Source: 20CM-4-69-16 sp035637455 (GTDB lineage Bacteria; Gemmatimonadota; Gemmatimonadetes; Gemmatimonadales; GWC2-71-9). From it: a stretch of DNA of 64,000 bases. The notes below the pieces were generated by a model that saw only the letters and a list, made by a program, of their open reading frames with translations, was not told the origin of the DNA and searched no databases. Shown here piece by piece: positions 7,386 to 18,313 of the stretch (position 1 is its first letter; every line of letters starts with the position of its first letter). The DNA lies in NCBI GenBank assembly GCA_035637455.1, contig DASPXE010000098.1, positions 21,923-85,922 of the forward strand, written 5' to 3'. The position numbers and the translations under genes are program-made.

Positions 7386-7870
7386 ACGCGCAGCACGTCA
7401 TCCAGCAAGCCCGCGTCCCCACCCCCCAGGATTGACAAAATGTCATCCAGTGCTCTGCGCTCCCGGGGCCAGGCGAGCCGTGCGGCGGCCGCCGGCGGCG
7501 CCAGCCACTCGGCCCGATCGTGCTCCGCCGACACTCGTGGGGCGGCCGCGGGATCGACGAACGCCGCGAACACGGGACCGAGCGCTACTTGGTCGACGCG
7601 GTGACGGTAGAACGCTTCCACCCGGCTGGCGTTGTACAACCGCACCGGCTCGTAGCCGGTCTCCTCCTGCAGCTCGCGCAGCGCCGCCGCGACCGGCGTC
7701 TCGCCGGGCTCGACAGTGCCATGCACCGTTTCCCACGAGCCGGGCGAGCGGCCGTCGGGACCGCGGCGCAGCACCAGGACCTCGAGACCGTCCGGAGGGG
7801 CGGCGGGGCCGGGGCGAGGCGCCCGTCGCAGCACGTAGACGTCGACGAACGAGACGCGCACCTCGGTCAC
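7379..7870 (-). CDS. NUDIX hydrolase in the his operon
   Basis: 163 residues from the GTG at 7870, chosen because it overlaps the hisH stop (GTGA); a second GTG at 7882 is possible. The complete Nudix box is GTVEPGETPVAAALRELQEETGY (about residues 49-71), with the catalytic REXXEE core as RELQEE. The N-terminal strand VSFVDVYVLRR and the C-terminal AEWLAPPAA are typical of small dinucleoside or nucleotide pyrophosphatases. It sits between hisH and hisF, where many genomes carry hisA, and is translationally coupled on both sides. The substrate is unknown. Confidence 0.88.
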   Translation of the reverse strand: MTEVRVSFVDVYVLRRAPRPGPAAPPDGLEVLVLRRGPDGRSPGSWETVHGTVEPGETPVAAALRELQEETGYEPVRLYNASRVEAFYRHRVDQVALGPVFAAFVDPAAAPRVSAEHDRAEWLAPPAAAARLAWPRERRALDDILSILGGGDAGLLDDVLRVC

Positions 7871-8490
7871 GGGTTCCAGCACGCGAACGCGCGCAGCAGC
7901 GTCAGCCCCGCCGCCTGCGACTTTTCGGGATGAAATTGCACGCCCAGCACGTTCTCCGCTCCGACGATCGTGGGAAACGCCGAGCCATACTCGGCCTCGG
8001 CGAGAGCGCGCGCCGGGTCGACGTCGGCGGGATGGTAGCTGTGGACGTGGTAGAAGAAGGCCTCGCCGCCGCCGAACGCCGCCGCGAGCGCCGGGTGGGC
8101 CTGGCCGCGCGCCGTGAGCCGCACACGCGCCCAGCCCACGTGCGGCACCGGGAGCTGGGTCTGGAACCGCGCTACGCGCCCCGGGAGCAACCCCAGTCCC
8201 GGGACGCCGGGCGCCTCCTCACTCTCCGCGAGCAAAAGCTGCAACCCGAGGCAGATGCCGAGCACGGGGCGGCCGGCGCGCGCCACGTCGGTGACCGCCT
8301 CGCCCAGACCGGTCTCGTCCAGGCGCCGTCTCGCAGCTGCGAAGTTGCCGACGCCCGGCAGCACCACGCGCTCGGCGTGGCGCAGTGTGTCGGCGTCGTC
8401 GGTGAGCGTAGGCGCCTCCCCGCCCGCGGCGCGCAACGCCCGCAGCACGCTCTGGGTGTTCGACGCGCCGTAGTCGGCCACGGCGATCAC
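7867..8490 (-). CDS. hisH: Imidazole glycerol phosphate synthase, glutaminase subunit HisH
   Basis: Class I glutamine amidotransferase, 207 residues. It has the nucleophile elbow GICLGLQLL (catalytic Cys), the oxyanion region LPGVGNF, and the His/Glu pair in VQFHPEKS. Ammonia is passed to HisF, encoded two genes downstream. The GTG start at 8490 follows the hisB stop directly (TAG GTG). Confidence 0.96.
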   Translation of the reverse strand: MIAVADYGASNTQSVLRALRAAGGEAPTLTDDADTLRHAERVVLPGVGNFAAARRRLDETGLGEAVTDVARAGRPVLGICLGLQLLLAESEEAPGVPGLGLLPGRVARFQTQLPVPHVGWARVRLTARGQAHPALAAAFGGGEAFFYHVHSYHPADVDPARALAEAEYGSAFPTIVGAENVLGVQFHPEKSQAAGLTLLRAFACWNP

Positions 8491-9081
8491 CTACAGCGCT
8501 CCCTTCGTGGAGGGCACGTCCGGCACGCGGGGGTCGAGGCTCGTCGCCAGCCCGAGCGCACGCGCCGCGGCCTTGAAGACGGCCTCCACGATGTGATGCG
8601 CGTTCTGGCCCCGCAGCAGATCGACGTGCAGGGTGAGCCCGCCGTGGGTCGCGAGCGCGCGGAAGAACTCGGGCGTGAGGGCGACGTCATACTCGCCGAG
8701 CTGCTGCCACGTGGGAGGTTCGGCGTGGTAGGCGAGGTAGGGCCGCCCGCTCACGTCGACGACCACGCGGGCGAGCGCCTCGTCGAGCGGAACCGTGGCA
8801 TCCCCGTAGCGCCGGATGCCGCGCCGCTCGCCCAGCGCCTGCGACAGCGCCTGGCCGAGCACGATGCCTACGTCCTCCACCGTGTGATGCTGGTCGACGT
8901 GCAGATCGCCCGTGGCGCGGACCTCGAGATCGTACAGCGCGTGCCGCGCCAGCGCTTCGAGCATGTGATCGAAGAAGCCGATCCCGGTCGCGACTTCGGC
9001 CCCGCCCGAGCCGTCGAGCGCGAGGCGCACGCGTACGTCGGTCTCCTTGGTCTTGCGTTTCACGTCGGCGCTGCGGCTCAT
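8491..9081 (-). CDS. hisB: Imidazoleglycerol-phosphate dehydratase HisB
   Basis: 196 residues, the stand-alone dehydratase without the phosphatase half found in enterobacteria. It begins MSRSADVKRKTKETDV and shows the family's manganese-binding motifs: FFDHMLEALARH, DQHHTVEDVGI, GRPYLAYH and GQNAHHIVEAVFKA. The ATG overlaps the hisC stop (ATGA). Confidence 0.96.
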   Translation of the reverse strand: MSRSADVKRKTKETDVRVRLALDGSGGAEVATGIGFFDHMLEALARHALYDLEVRATGDLHVDQHHTVEDVGIVLGQALSQALGERRGIRRYGDATVPLDEALARVVVDVSGRPYLAYHAEPPTWQQLGEYDVALTPEFFRALATHGGLTLHVDLLRGQNAHHIVEAVFKAAARALGLATSLDPRVPDVPSTKGAL

Positions 9082-10175
9082 GCGAGCAGCGCGCTCAACG
9101 CTTCGGCCACCGCCTCGACGTCCTCGTCGGTACCGGCAGTGATCCGCAGGCAGCCGTCCAGACCCGGCCCCGCCGACACGTCGCGCACCAGAATCCCGTA
9201 CTCCTCGACCAGCCGGTGGAACACCTCCGCCGCCGGCCGCGCCACGCAGCGGATGAGCACGAAGTTGGCAGCCGAGGGAAAGGCACGGAGACCCGGGATG
9301 CCGGAGAGCCGGCGCTCGAGCAGCTCCCGGCTGCGCCGCACCGCCCGCGTGCGCTCGGCCAGGAGGTCGGCGGCGTCGAGCGCCGCGTGCGCAGCGGCGA
9401 GCGTCACCCGATTCACGTTGTACGGCAGCCGGGCCTTGCCGATCTCCGCCGCTACTGCCGGATGCGCCAGCGCGTACCCGAAGCGCAGCCCGGCGAGGGA
9501 CATCGCCTTGCTGAACGTGCGCAGCACCACCAGGCGCGGATGGTCGTTGAGGAGCGGCACGGCGGTCGGGCCGCCGAAGTCCTGGTACGCCTCGTCCATC
9601 ACGATCAGCGCGCCGGTCTCGGCGAGCAGCCGCGCCACCGCGCCGTCGGGGAACGGCGTCCCGGTCGGGTTGTTCGGCGAGTTGACGACGACGAGGGGCG
9701 CCCGCGTGTCGCGCGCCGCCCGCACCAGCGCGTCTACGTCGAACTGGAAATCCGGGGACAGCGGCACGGGCACGTGCCGGCCCCCGTACACCGCGGCGAG
9801 CAGGCGGTACAGGCTGAAGGTAGGGGCGGGCGTGACCACCGGCGTCCCCGTGCCCACCGTCACGGCGAGCGTCGCCTGGATCAGCTCGTTCGAGCCGTTG
9901 CCGACCAGCACGCCGCTGGCGAGCCACCCGTGGCGGGCGGCGAGCCGCTCGACCAGCTCCCTGGGAGTGAACGGCGGGTAGCGGTTCCACGGCTCGCCCC
10001 ACGCGGCACGGATCACGGCCTTCTTCACCGCCTCGGGCGCGTCGAACGGGCTCTCGTTTTGGTTGAGCTTTCGGGGCGCTGGGGGCGCCTCGAGCGTGTA
10101 GGCCACCTGGGCGCGAACCTCCGGCTTGATCAACGCGAGGGCGGCGTCGGCCGATGGCGCGGCGGTCGGCTTCAT
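9078..10175 (-). CDS. hisC: Histidinol-phosphate aminotransferase HisC
   Basis: Fold type I PLP aminotransferase, 365 residues. Landmarks are KLNQNESPFDAP, WNRYPPFTPRELVERLA, VGNGSNELI, VNSPNNPTG, VMDEAYQDF and the PLP lysine in RTFSKAMSLAGLRFGYA; the C-terminal Arg is in VLIRCVARP. The ATG at 10175 is preferred over one at 10232, which would run into the upstream pilus ATPase gene. It is the first biosynthetic gene of the his run hisC-hisB-hisH-nudix-hisF. hisA, hisD, hisG and hisI are not in the window. Confidence 0.94.
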   Translation of the reverse strand: MKPTAAPSADAALALIKPEVRAQVAYTLEAPPAPRKLNQNESPFDAPEAVKKAVIRAAWGEPWNRYPPFTPRELVERLAARHGWLASGVLVGNGSNELIQATLAVTVGTGTPVVTPAPTFSLYRLLAAVYGGRHVPVPLSPDFQFDVDALVRAARDTRAPLVVVNSPNNPTGTPFPDGAVARLLAETGALIVMDEAYQDFGGPTAVPLLNDHPRLVVLRTFSKAMSLAGLRFGYALAHPAVAAEIGKARLPYNVNRVTLAAAHAALDAADLLAERTRAVRRSRELLERRLSGIPGLRAFPSAANFVLIRCVARPAAEVFHRLVEEYGILVRDVSAGPGLDGCLRITAGTDEDVEAVAEALSALLA

Positions 10176-10215
10176 GGACGCAAACAGGACGGAGCGGGTC
10201 GTCGCGGGGCGGCGA

Positions 10216-12477
<2,262 letters not shown>

Positions 12478-12530
12478 CGGTCAACGTGTCAAAGCTAGCC
12501 CCCGGCGCGGCGCCGTCCAGTCCATTTCAC

Positions 12531-14582
12531 TCACAGGATGCCCCAGAAATCGCGCGTCACGTCGAGCGCGAAGCCGACGCGCCGGCTTTCCGCACCCACC
12601 CCCGCCTCGAGCCGGAACACGCCGAGCCACTCGAGCCCGAGGCCGAGCGTCACCCGGGTCCCGGGCGTCGCCACCCACGGCGTGCCCGGCACCGGCCGAT
12701 CGGCCCATCCCGCGGCCACGTACGGTGCGACGGTGAGCTGCCGCGGCGTGCGGGTGTAGGGACCGAGCCGCAGCGAGACGAAGGGCACGGGGACACGCCA
12801 CTCGAGGTGGGCCAGTGCCATGCGGCCGCCGCCCCAGCGCCGGAAGTCGTCGCCGAGCAGCGTCCCCCTGCCCCCGAGCACGAAGCTGCGGTGCGCTGGG
12901 AGCGCGTGGGTCGCCACGCCGCCCAGGGCGCGGACCAGCAGCCGCGTCGCGCCGGCGGGGAGCAGCAGGTGCCCTGTACCGGAGACGCGCACGTAGGTGT
13001 TCCCGCCGTCCGCGCGCCCCGTTTCCGCGACGAGTTCGTAGTGCACATCGCGGCGCACCGCGAAGCCCTCGCTGCGGCGGCGCAGCGCGAGCTGTGCGAG
13101 GTCGACGCCGGTTTCTCCCCCTCCCAAGGCGGGGTTCGGGCGAAAGCTGCCGTTCGCAGGCTCGGCGGTCACCGCGAGCGACCGGATCGTCTCACGGCCG
13201 AGCGCGGCGCTCCACTCCCCGCGCACGCCGCTGCCGTGGCGGTAGGTCAGCCGGGCGCCGTCGGCGAGGTAGTAGTCGCCGTAGTCCGCGCCGAATTCCT
13301 GCGACGCGAACGAATTGAGTAGGGGCGCGATCACGCGCTCGTCGCCCACATCGCGCACTTCGCGGAACAGGCTCGCTTCCAGCGCGCCCCGGCCCTCGCG
13401 GTCGACGGCCGCAACACTGCCCTTGGGGCGCCGGTCGGAGAAGCCGTAGCTCGCGATGACGCGCAGCTCGCGTCGCTCGCCGCCCCCGCGCCACACCAGC
13501 CCCGCACCCAGCGTGAGCCCTTCGACGCGGTTCGCACGCACCAGGTCGGACAGGCCGCGCACGCCGAGACGGCGCGCTTTGAGGCCGGTGAGCGCGCGCC
13601 GGCCGGCGATCTGCTCCACCTCGGCGCGCACCCGCTCGAGGTCGCTCTGGCGCACCGGCTCCGCGACGGTCTGAATCGCATCGACCAGCGGCTCCGGCCA
13701 CGGGAACGAGTCGCGCTCGGCCTTGGGAAGGAACGTGATCTCATCCCCCTGAAACCAGCTCGTGGCGAGCCCCAGGTTGAAGGCGTACCCTTCGATGTCC
13801 CAGCGCGCGTGAATGATCCCCCGCGCCGGCACGTCGAGCCAGGTGGCCCGCCGCCGGATCTCGAGCTCCTGACGGTAGGGCAGCCAGAACCGCCCCTCCC
13901 ACAGCGCGTTGTCGAGCACGATGCTCACGTCCTCGAGCTGCGCGTCGAGGTAGGCGCGCGGTGTGAAGTTGAACGCGAGACGCACGAGATCCGCGGTCGC
14001 CGCGTCCACGTACAACGTGCCCACGATGCGCGGAGCGTCGAAGTCCTTGGGGCGCACGCGCAGCGCGACGACGCGCACTTCGCGCTGGGGGAATGTGATC
14101 GTGGTGCTGTCGGCCAGTGCGTAGTCGTACAGGTCGGGACCCGCAGCCGAGAGCGGGTGCGGCACGTCCCGCACCTCGTCCCCCTCCCCGAGGCGGATCG
14201 CGGCGCCGAAATTGTTCTGGACGATGCCGAGATGGTCGCGGTGGTAGTTGATGTCGGTGGGGAGCTCGGCGCGGTCGCGCCAGCCGACGACGCGCTGCTT
14301 GCTGCTCGCCGGGGCCTTCCAGTACACTTCCAGCTCCAGCTGGTCGGCCTTGACGAGGCGCGGGGGATCGGCCAGCCCCTCCCCGAACTGGCCGAGAAAG
14401 AACAGGAAGCCGTGCGCCTGGGCCTTGTAGTCGCGCAGCGCCGTGTCGGCGGCGGCCTGCGTGCGCCGCGCGATCGCGCGCTGCGCCAGGTCGACCGCCG
14501 CGGGGGCGTTCCAGGTCTGCGCCGCGGGGACGGCCAGCGGCAGCGCCGGGAGGACGGCAAGGAGGAGAACCCGTGGGCACAT
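12531..14582 (-). CDS. Outer-membrane beta-barrel protein (surface antigen/DUF5686-like)
   Basis: 683 residues from the ATG at 14582, which gives a clean signal peptide (CPRVLLLAVLPALPLAVPAAQ). The N-terminal half resembles lipid- or ligand-transport domains (DYKAQAHGFLFFLGQF, YWKAPASSKQRVVGWRDR). The C-terminal half is a series of amphipathic strands ending in VTRDFWGIL, with the BamA/Omp85-like patch RSFVLGGRGTLLGDDFRRWGG. It is probably an outer-membrane barrel; the substrate is unknown. It is divergent from trpE across 71 bp. Confidence 0.75.
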   Translation of the reverse strand: MCPRVLLLAVLPALPLAVPAAQTWNAPAAVDLAQRAIARRTQAAADTALRDYKAQAHGFLFFLGQFGEGLADPPRLVKADQLELEVYWKAPASSKQRVVGWRDRAELPTDINYHRDHLGIVQNNFGAAIRLGEGDEVRDVPHPLSAAGPDLYDYALADSTTITFPQREVRVVALRVRPKDFDAPRIVGTLYVDAATADLVRLAFNFTPRAYLDAQLEDVSIVLDNALWEGRFWLPYRQELEIRRRATWLDVPARGIIHARWDIEGYAFNLGLATSWFQGDEITFLPKAERDSFPWPEPLVDAIQTVAEPVRQSDLERVRAEVEQIAGRRALTGLKARRLGVRGLSDLVRANRVEGLTLGAGLVWRGGGERRELRVIASYGFSDRRPKGSVAAVDREGRGALEASLFREVRDVGDERVIAPLLNSFASQEFGADYGDYYLADGARLTYRHGSGVRGEWSAALGRETIRSLAVTAEPANGSFRPNPALGGGETGVDLAQLALRRRSEGFAVRRDVHYELVAETGRADGGNTYVRVSGTGHLLLPAGATRLLVRALGGVATHALPAHRSFVLGGRGTLLGDDFRRWGGGRMALAHLEWRVPVPFVSLRLGPYTRTPRQLTVAPYVAAGWADRPVPGTPWVATPGTRVTLGLGLEWLGVFRLEAGVGAESRRVGFALDVTRDFWGIL

Positions 14583-14653
14583 CGCGGCGGAATCGCCGCC
14601 GGGCGGCCGACCCGAGCAACGGTGCATACCCCGTCTACCCCGCTCCCCCGCAG

Positions 14654-16168
14654 ATGAGCGACGCCCGCGCGGCGTTGCTGGCCCGGTCCGAGCGCGGCGG
14701 GATGGTCCCGCTCGTGCGCGAAGTGGTGCTCGACGCCGACACCCCGCTCGCCGCGTTCGTGAAGGTGGCGCGACCGCCGTTCGCGTTCCTGCTCGAGTCG
14801 CTCGTGGGCGGCGAGCGCTGGGCCCGCTACACCTTCCTCGGTACCGAGCCGCGCGAGGTGTGGCGCTGTCGCGGCCGGGCCATCGAGCGCTGGACGCGGG
14901 AGACGGGCTGGCGCGGCGCGGGCGAGACCGACGACCCGATCGGGCACCTCGCGCAGCGCCTGCGGGCCCTGCCCGCCGTCCCGGTGCCGGGGCTGCCCCG
15001 CTTCACCGGCGGCGCCGTCGGCTACCTCGGGTACGACCTGGTGCGCACGATCGAGCGCCTGCCCCGGCCCCCCGCGGACACGCTCGACCTGCCCGACGCC
15101 GTCATGATGATCGCCGACACGTTGGTGATCGTCGACAACCTGTTCGGCCGCGCCATCCTCGTGGCCAACGTGGAGGTGCCGCGCGGCGCGGCCGCGGCGG
15201 AGCGGTTGCGGCTCTACGACGCCGCGGAGGCGCGCCTCGCCGAGCTCGTCGCCCGGCTGCGCGGGCGCCACGAGCTCACGCCGCTGGCGCTGCGCGACAG
15301 CTTGCCCGCCGTCCCAACGACGTCCCGCTACCCCCGCGCGGCGTTCGAGCGCGACGTCTCCCGCATCCTCGAGTACATCCGGGCAGGCGACACATTCCAG
15401 ACGGTGCTGTCGCGCCGCCAGGACGCGGCGGGCGCCGTCGACCCCTTCCTGCTGTACCGCTATCTGCGGGCGCTGAACCCGGCTCCTTACCTCTTCTATC
15501 TCGCGCTCGACGACTTCACGCTGGTCGGGAGCTCCCCCGAGGTGCTGGTGCGCGTGGAGGGCGGCGAGGTGACGGTCCGCCCCATCGCGGGCACCCGGCC
15601 GCGTGGCGGGACGCCGGAGGAGGACGAGGCACTGGGCCGCGCGTTGCTGGCGGACGAGAAGGAGCGGGCCGAGCACCTGATGCTCGTCGACCTGGGACGC
15701 AACGACGTGGGGCGTGTGGCGCAGTTTGCCACGGTGCGGGTCACCGACCTGCTGGCCATCGAGCGCTACTCGCACGTGCAGCACATCGTGAGCGAGGTGC
15801 GGGGGCGGCTGCGCGACGGCTACGACGCCCTCGACGTGTTCAAGGCCTGCTTCCCCGCCGGCACGGTCACGGGTGCTCCCAAGGTGCGCGCGATGGCGAT
15901 CATCGACGAGCTCGAGCCCGAGCGCCGCGGCCCCTACGCGGGCGCGGTGGGGTACGTCGGCTGGGGCGCGACCAACCTCGACACGGCCATCGCGATCCGC
16001 GCCGCGGTGGTCCTCAAGGACCGCGTCGTGGTGCAGGCGGGCGCCGGCATCGTCGCCGACTCGGATCCGGCGCGCGAGTTCGCCGAGACGGAAGCGAAGG
16101 CGCAGGCCGTCTTGAAGGCGCTGGCGCTCGCCCGCAGCGCGACGGGCGGGGGAGGAGGCGCCGCATGA
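14654..16168 (+). CDS. trpE: Anthranilate synthase component I
   Basis: 504 residues from the ATG at 14654. The chorismate-utilising domain shows FETVLSRRQ-like FQTVLSRRQ, GSSPEVLVRVE, RPIAGTRPRGGTPEED, DLGRNDVGRVA, FPAGTVTGAPKVRAMAI and GYVGWGATNLDTAIAIR. The N-terminal LLES motif (FLLESLVGG) is the tryptophan feedback site. It makes anthranilate from chorismate with a glutaminase partner, but trpG is not adjacent here. It overlaps the next small gene by ATGA. ADIC synthase (phenazine type) is unlikely given the lack of a fused amidotransferase. Confidence 0.93.
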   Translation: MSDARAALLARSERGGMVPLVREVVLDADTPLAAFVKVARPPFAFLLESLVGGERWARYTFLGTEPREVWRCRGRAIERWTRETGWRGAGETDDPIGHLAQRLRALPAVPVPGLPRFTGGAVGYLGYDLVRTIERLPRPPADTLDLPDAVMMIADTLVIVDNLFGRAILVANVEVPRGAAAAERLRLYDAAEARLAELVARLRGRHELTPLALRDSLPAVPTTSRYPRAAFERDVSRILEYIRAGDTFQTVLSRRQDAAGAVDPFLLYRYLRALNPAPYLFYLALDDFTLVGSSPEVLVRVEGGEVTVRPIAGTRPRGGTPEEDEALGRALLADEKERAEHLMLVDLGRNDVGRVAQFATVRVTDLLAIERYSHVQHIVSEVRGRLRDGYDALDVFKACFPAGTVTGAPKVRAMAIIDELEPERRGPYAGAVGYVGWGATNLDTAIAIRAAVVLKDRVVVQAGAGIVADSDPAREFAETEAKAQAVLKALALARSATGGGGGAA

Positions 16169-16665
16169 GGCGGCGCGTGGCGCTCGTGGGCGCCGGCGTG
16201 GTGGTGGCGTTGAGCGCCGCCCTGCTGCTACCGCGCGCCGCCCGGCGCGCGGCCGCGCGACGCCTGCTCGACGCGCTCGCAGCCGTTCCGCTCGGCGCGC
16301 CGCTCGATTCCCTGCACGCCGCGCTGCCCTCGCTCTATTGCAGCGGCATGATGCACGGGATGCACGGCGACCCAGCCGGCCACGAGCAGATGTGCGCGGC
16401 GGACGCGGACGGCCGCGACGTGAACGTGACGACGCGGGACGGGCGGCTCGCGGCGATCACCGTGGTGGCTTTCGGCCGGGACATGGCGGACGTGACGGCG
16501 TGGGCGCGAAGCCGGCTCGGTGCGCCGGCGGGCGCGTGCATCGGAGACAGAGGGCCCGTGGAGTGGTGGACGGCGGGGGATCGGATCGTGACGGTGACGC
16601 GGGCGGCGGCGGGCGCGCGCAGCCGGGAGCTCGTCATCCGGCCAGGGCCGGCCTGCCCCAGCTGA
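16165..16665 (+). CDS. Small membrane-anchored protein with a Met/His-rich segment
   Basis: 166 residues. An N-terminal membrane anchor (VALVGAGVVVALSAALLLP, about 5-23) is followed by a basic stretch and a soluble domain. The segment CSGMMHGMHGDPAGHEQMC packs five Met/His pairs between two cysteines and looks suited to binding a soft metal such as copper; this is my inference from composition. The rest (RDVNVTTRDGRLAAITVVAFG) is beta-rich and unrecognised. ATGA overlap couples it to trpE. Confidence 0.7.
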   Translation: MRRRVALVGAGVVVALSAALLLPRAARRAAARRLLDALAAVPLGAPLDSLHAALPSLYCSGMMHGMHGDPAGHEQMCAADADGRDVNVTTRDGRLAAITVVAFGRDMADVTAWARSRLGAPAGACIGDRGPVEWWTAGDRIVTVTRAAAGARSRELVIRPGPACPS

Positions 16666-16686
16666 AGCCGGCGACGCGAAATGCGA

Positions 16687-16700
16687 TATATTCCCGCTTG
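16687..16700 (+). promoter_or_regulatory. Possible -10 element giving a leaderless transcript
   Basis: TATATT at 16687-16692 lies only 7 bp before the GTG start at 16700, where transcription would begin. No ribosome-binding site fits between. TTCCCGCT follows the -10-like box, as it also does just before the ATG at 23860. Confidence 0.35.
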
Positions 16701-18313
16701 TGTTTAAGCTGCTGAGCACGACGGGCGATCAGGCGATCGACCTCCAGCCCGGCCGGACCGTCGTGGTGGGGCGGGCCGTCACCAGCGACGTTCCGATTTA
16801 CGACCCCACCATCTCCCGCCGGCACGCCGAGCTCCGCCTCACCGACGGTGGAGTGCAGGTCAAGGACGCCGGCTCCTCCAACGGCACGTTTCTGAACGGG
16901 GCCCGCGTCACCGAGGCCGTCGCCGGCGAAAACGACGTCATCACCTTCGGGAACGTCGCGTTCCGCGTGAAAAGCGTGACCGCGCCGGCACCGCGCCCTC
17001 AGGTCGTGGCGTCGCTCCCCGCCGAGTTCGGCGGCAAGCCCGGCGCCGGCACGATCGTGCGCCAGCTCCCGGTGACGCACTCGGGCGGCGTCCCGGCGAT
17101 CGTCGTCGACCGCGCGTCGGGCGCGTCGCACCTCAAGGTCGCGGCCCAGACGCTCGAGGAACGGCGCGAGAAGAAGCTGTCGCTGCTGTTGGAGATCTCC
17201 AAGGAGCTGTCGAAGCAGCAGGAGCTCGATCGGCTGCTCGACAAGGTGGTGGACTTCACGTTCCAGATCATGAACGTGGACCGCGTGTCCATCCTGCTGC
17301 TCGAGGATAAGACGGGGGAGCTGGTGCCGCGGGTCTCGAAGGGGAAGACCGGCTCCGCGGCGGCGTCGAAGCACGTGCCGCAGTCGATCGCCCGCAAGGC
17401 CGTGGAGGAGCGCGTCGCTATCCTTTCCGACAACGCCGCCGCCGACGAACGCTTCAAGGGCAAGTCGATTCTGATCCAGAGCGTGCGCAGCGCCATGTGC
17501 ACCCCGCTCATGGGAACGGACCAGCAGGTGCTCGGGATCCTGTACGTCGACAACCTCACCGCCACCCACTCCTTCGCCGACGAAGACCTCGAGTTCCTGA
17601 TCGCCTTCGGGTCGCTCGCGGCCGTCGGGATCGAGAACTCGCGACGCTCCGAGCGGTTACAACGTGAGGCGCTGGTGTTGTCGAACTTTCAGCGCTACTT
17701 CTCCCCGAACATTGCCGCGGTTATCGCGCAGCAGCAGGATGCCGGTAAGCTCCCGAGTCAAAAGCGCCCCGTCGTCATCTTCTTTTCCGATATCCGCGGC
17801 TTCACACCGCTGTCGGAGACGATGAGCCCGGACGACATCGCCACGCTGCTCAATTCGTACTTAACGGAGATGGTAGAGATCGTGTTCGAGCACGGCGGCA
17901 CGCTCGACAAGTTCATAGGCGATGCGATCATGGCGTTGTGGGGCGCGCCCATCGCCCACGAGGACGACGCCGACCGCGCTATGCGCTGCGCGCTCGATCA
18001 GCTGGCAGCGCTCCAGAAGCTCAACGCGAAGTGGAAGGAGCAGGGTCGCCCCGAGCTCGGCATCGGGCTCGGCATCAACTTTGGCGAAGTATTCGCGGGC
18101 AACGTCGGCTCGGATCGGCGCCTCGAGTATACCGTGATCGGCGACGCGGTGAATACTGCCAAGCGCCTCTGCGACACCGCCGGGGCCAACGAGATCCTCA
18201 TCTCGGAGCCCTTCTACCAGCAGCTGAAGCAACCCCCAAAGGTCGATCCCCTCGAGCCTATCCACGTCAAAGGCAAGTCGAAGACGGTCCCGGTCTACCG
18301 CGTGAAGCGGTAA
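16700..18313 (+). CDS. FHA-GAF-adenylate/guanylate cyclase
   Basis: 537 residues. The FHA domain (about 1-95) has GRAVTSDVPIYDPTISRRHAEL and GSSNGTFLNG and would bind phosphothreonine. The GAF domain (about 170-320) follows. The class III cyclase domain (about 355-535) has metal-binding Asp in FFSDIRGFT and FIGDAIMALWG, the purine-selecting Lys in TLDKFIGD, and transition-state residues in VIGDAVNTAKRL. These fit an active adenylate cyclase. Start GTG at 16700. The 3' end overlaps maf convergently by 19 bp. The FHA domain suggests control by Ser/Thr kinases such as those in this window (inference). Confidence 0.92.
   Translation: MFKLLSTTGDQAIDLQPGRTVVVGRAVTSDVPIYDPTISRRHAELRLTDGGVQVKDAGSSNGTFLNGARVTEAVAGENDVITFGNVAFRVKSVTAPAPRPQVVASLPAEFGGKPGAGTIVRQLPVTHSGGVPAIVVDRASGASHLKVAAQTLEERREKKLSLLLEISKELSKQQELDRLLDKVVDFTFQIMNVDRVSILLLEDKTGELVPRVSKGKTGSAAASKHVPQSIARKAVEERVAILSDNAAADERFKGKSILIQSVRSAMCTPLMGTDQQVLGILYVDNLTATHSFADEDLEFLIAFGSLAAVGIENSRRSERLQREALVLSNFQRYFSPNIAAVIAQQQDAGKLPSQKRPVVIFFSDIRGFTPLSETMSPDDIATLLNSYLTEMVEIVFEHGGTLDKFIGDAIMALWGAPIAHEDDADRAMRCALDQLAALQKLNAKWKEQGRPELGIGLGINFGEVFAGNVGSDRRLEYTVIGDAVNTAKRLCDTAGANEILISEPFYQQLKQPPKVDPLEPIHVKGKSKTVPVYRVKR

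Noticed and set aside
7366..9981. Long + strand open frame across the his genes
   Set aside because: It is antisense to hisF, nudix, hisH, hisB and hisC, all of which have clear family motifs; the + strand product has none.
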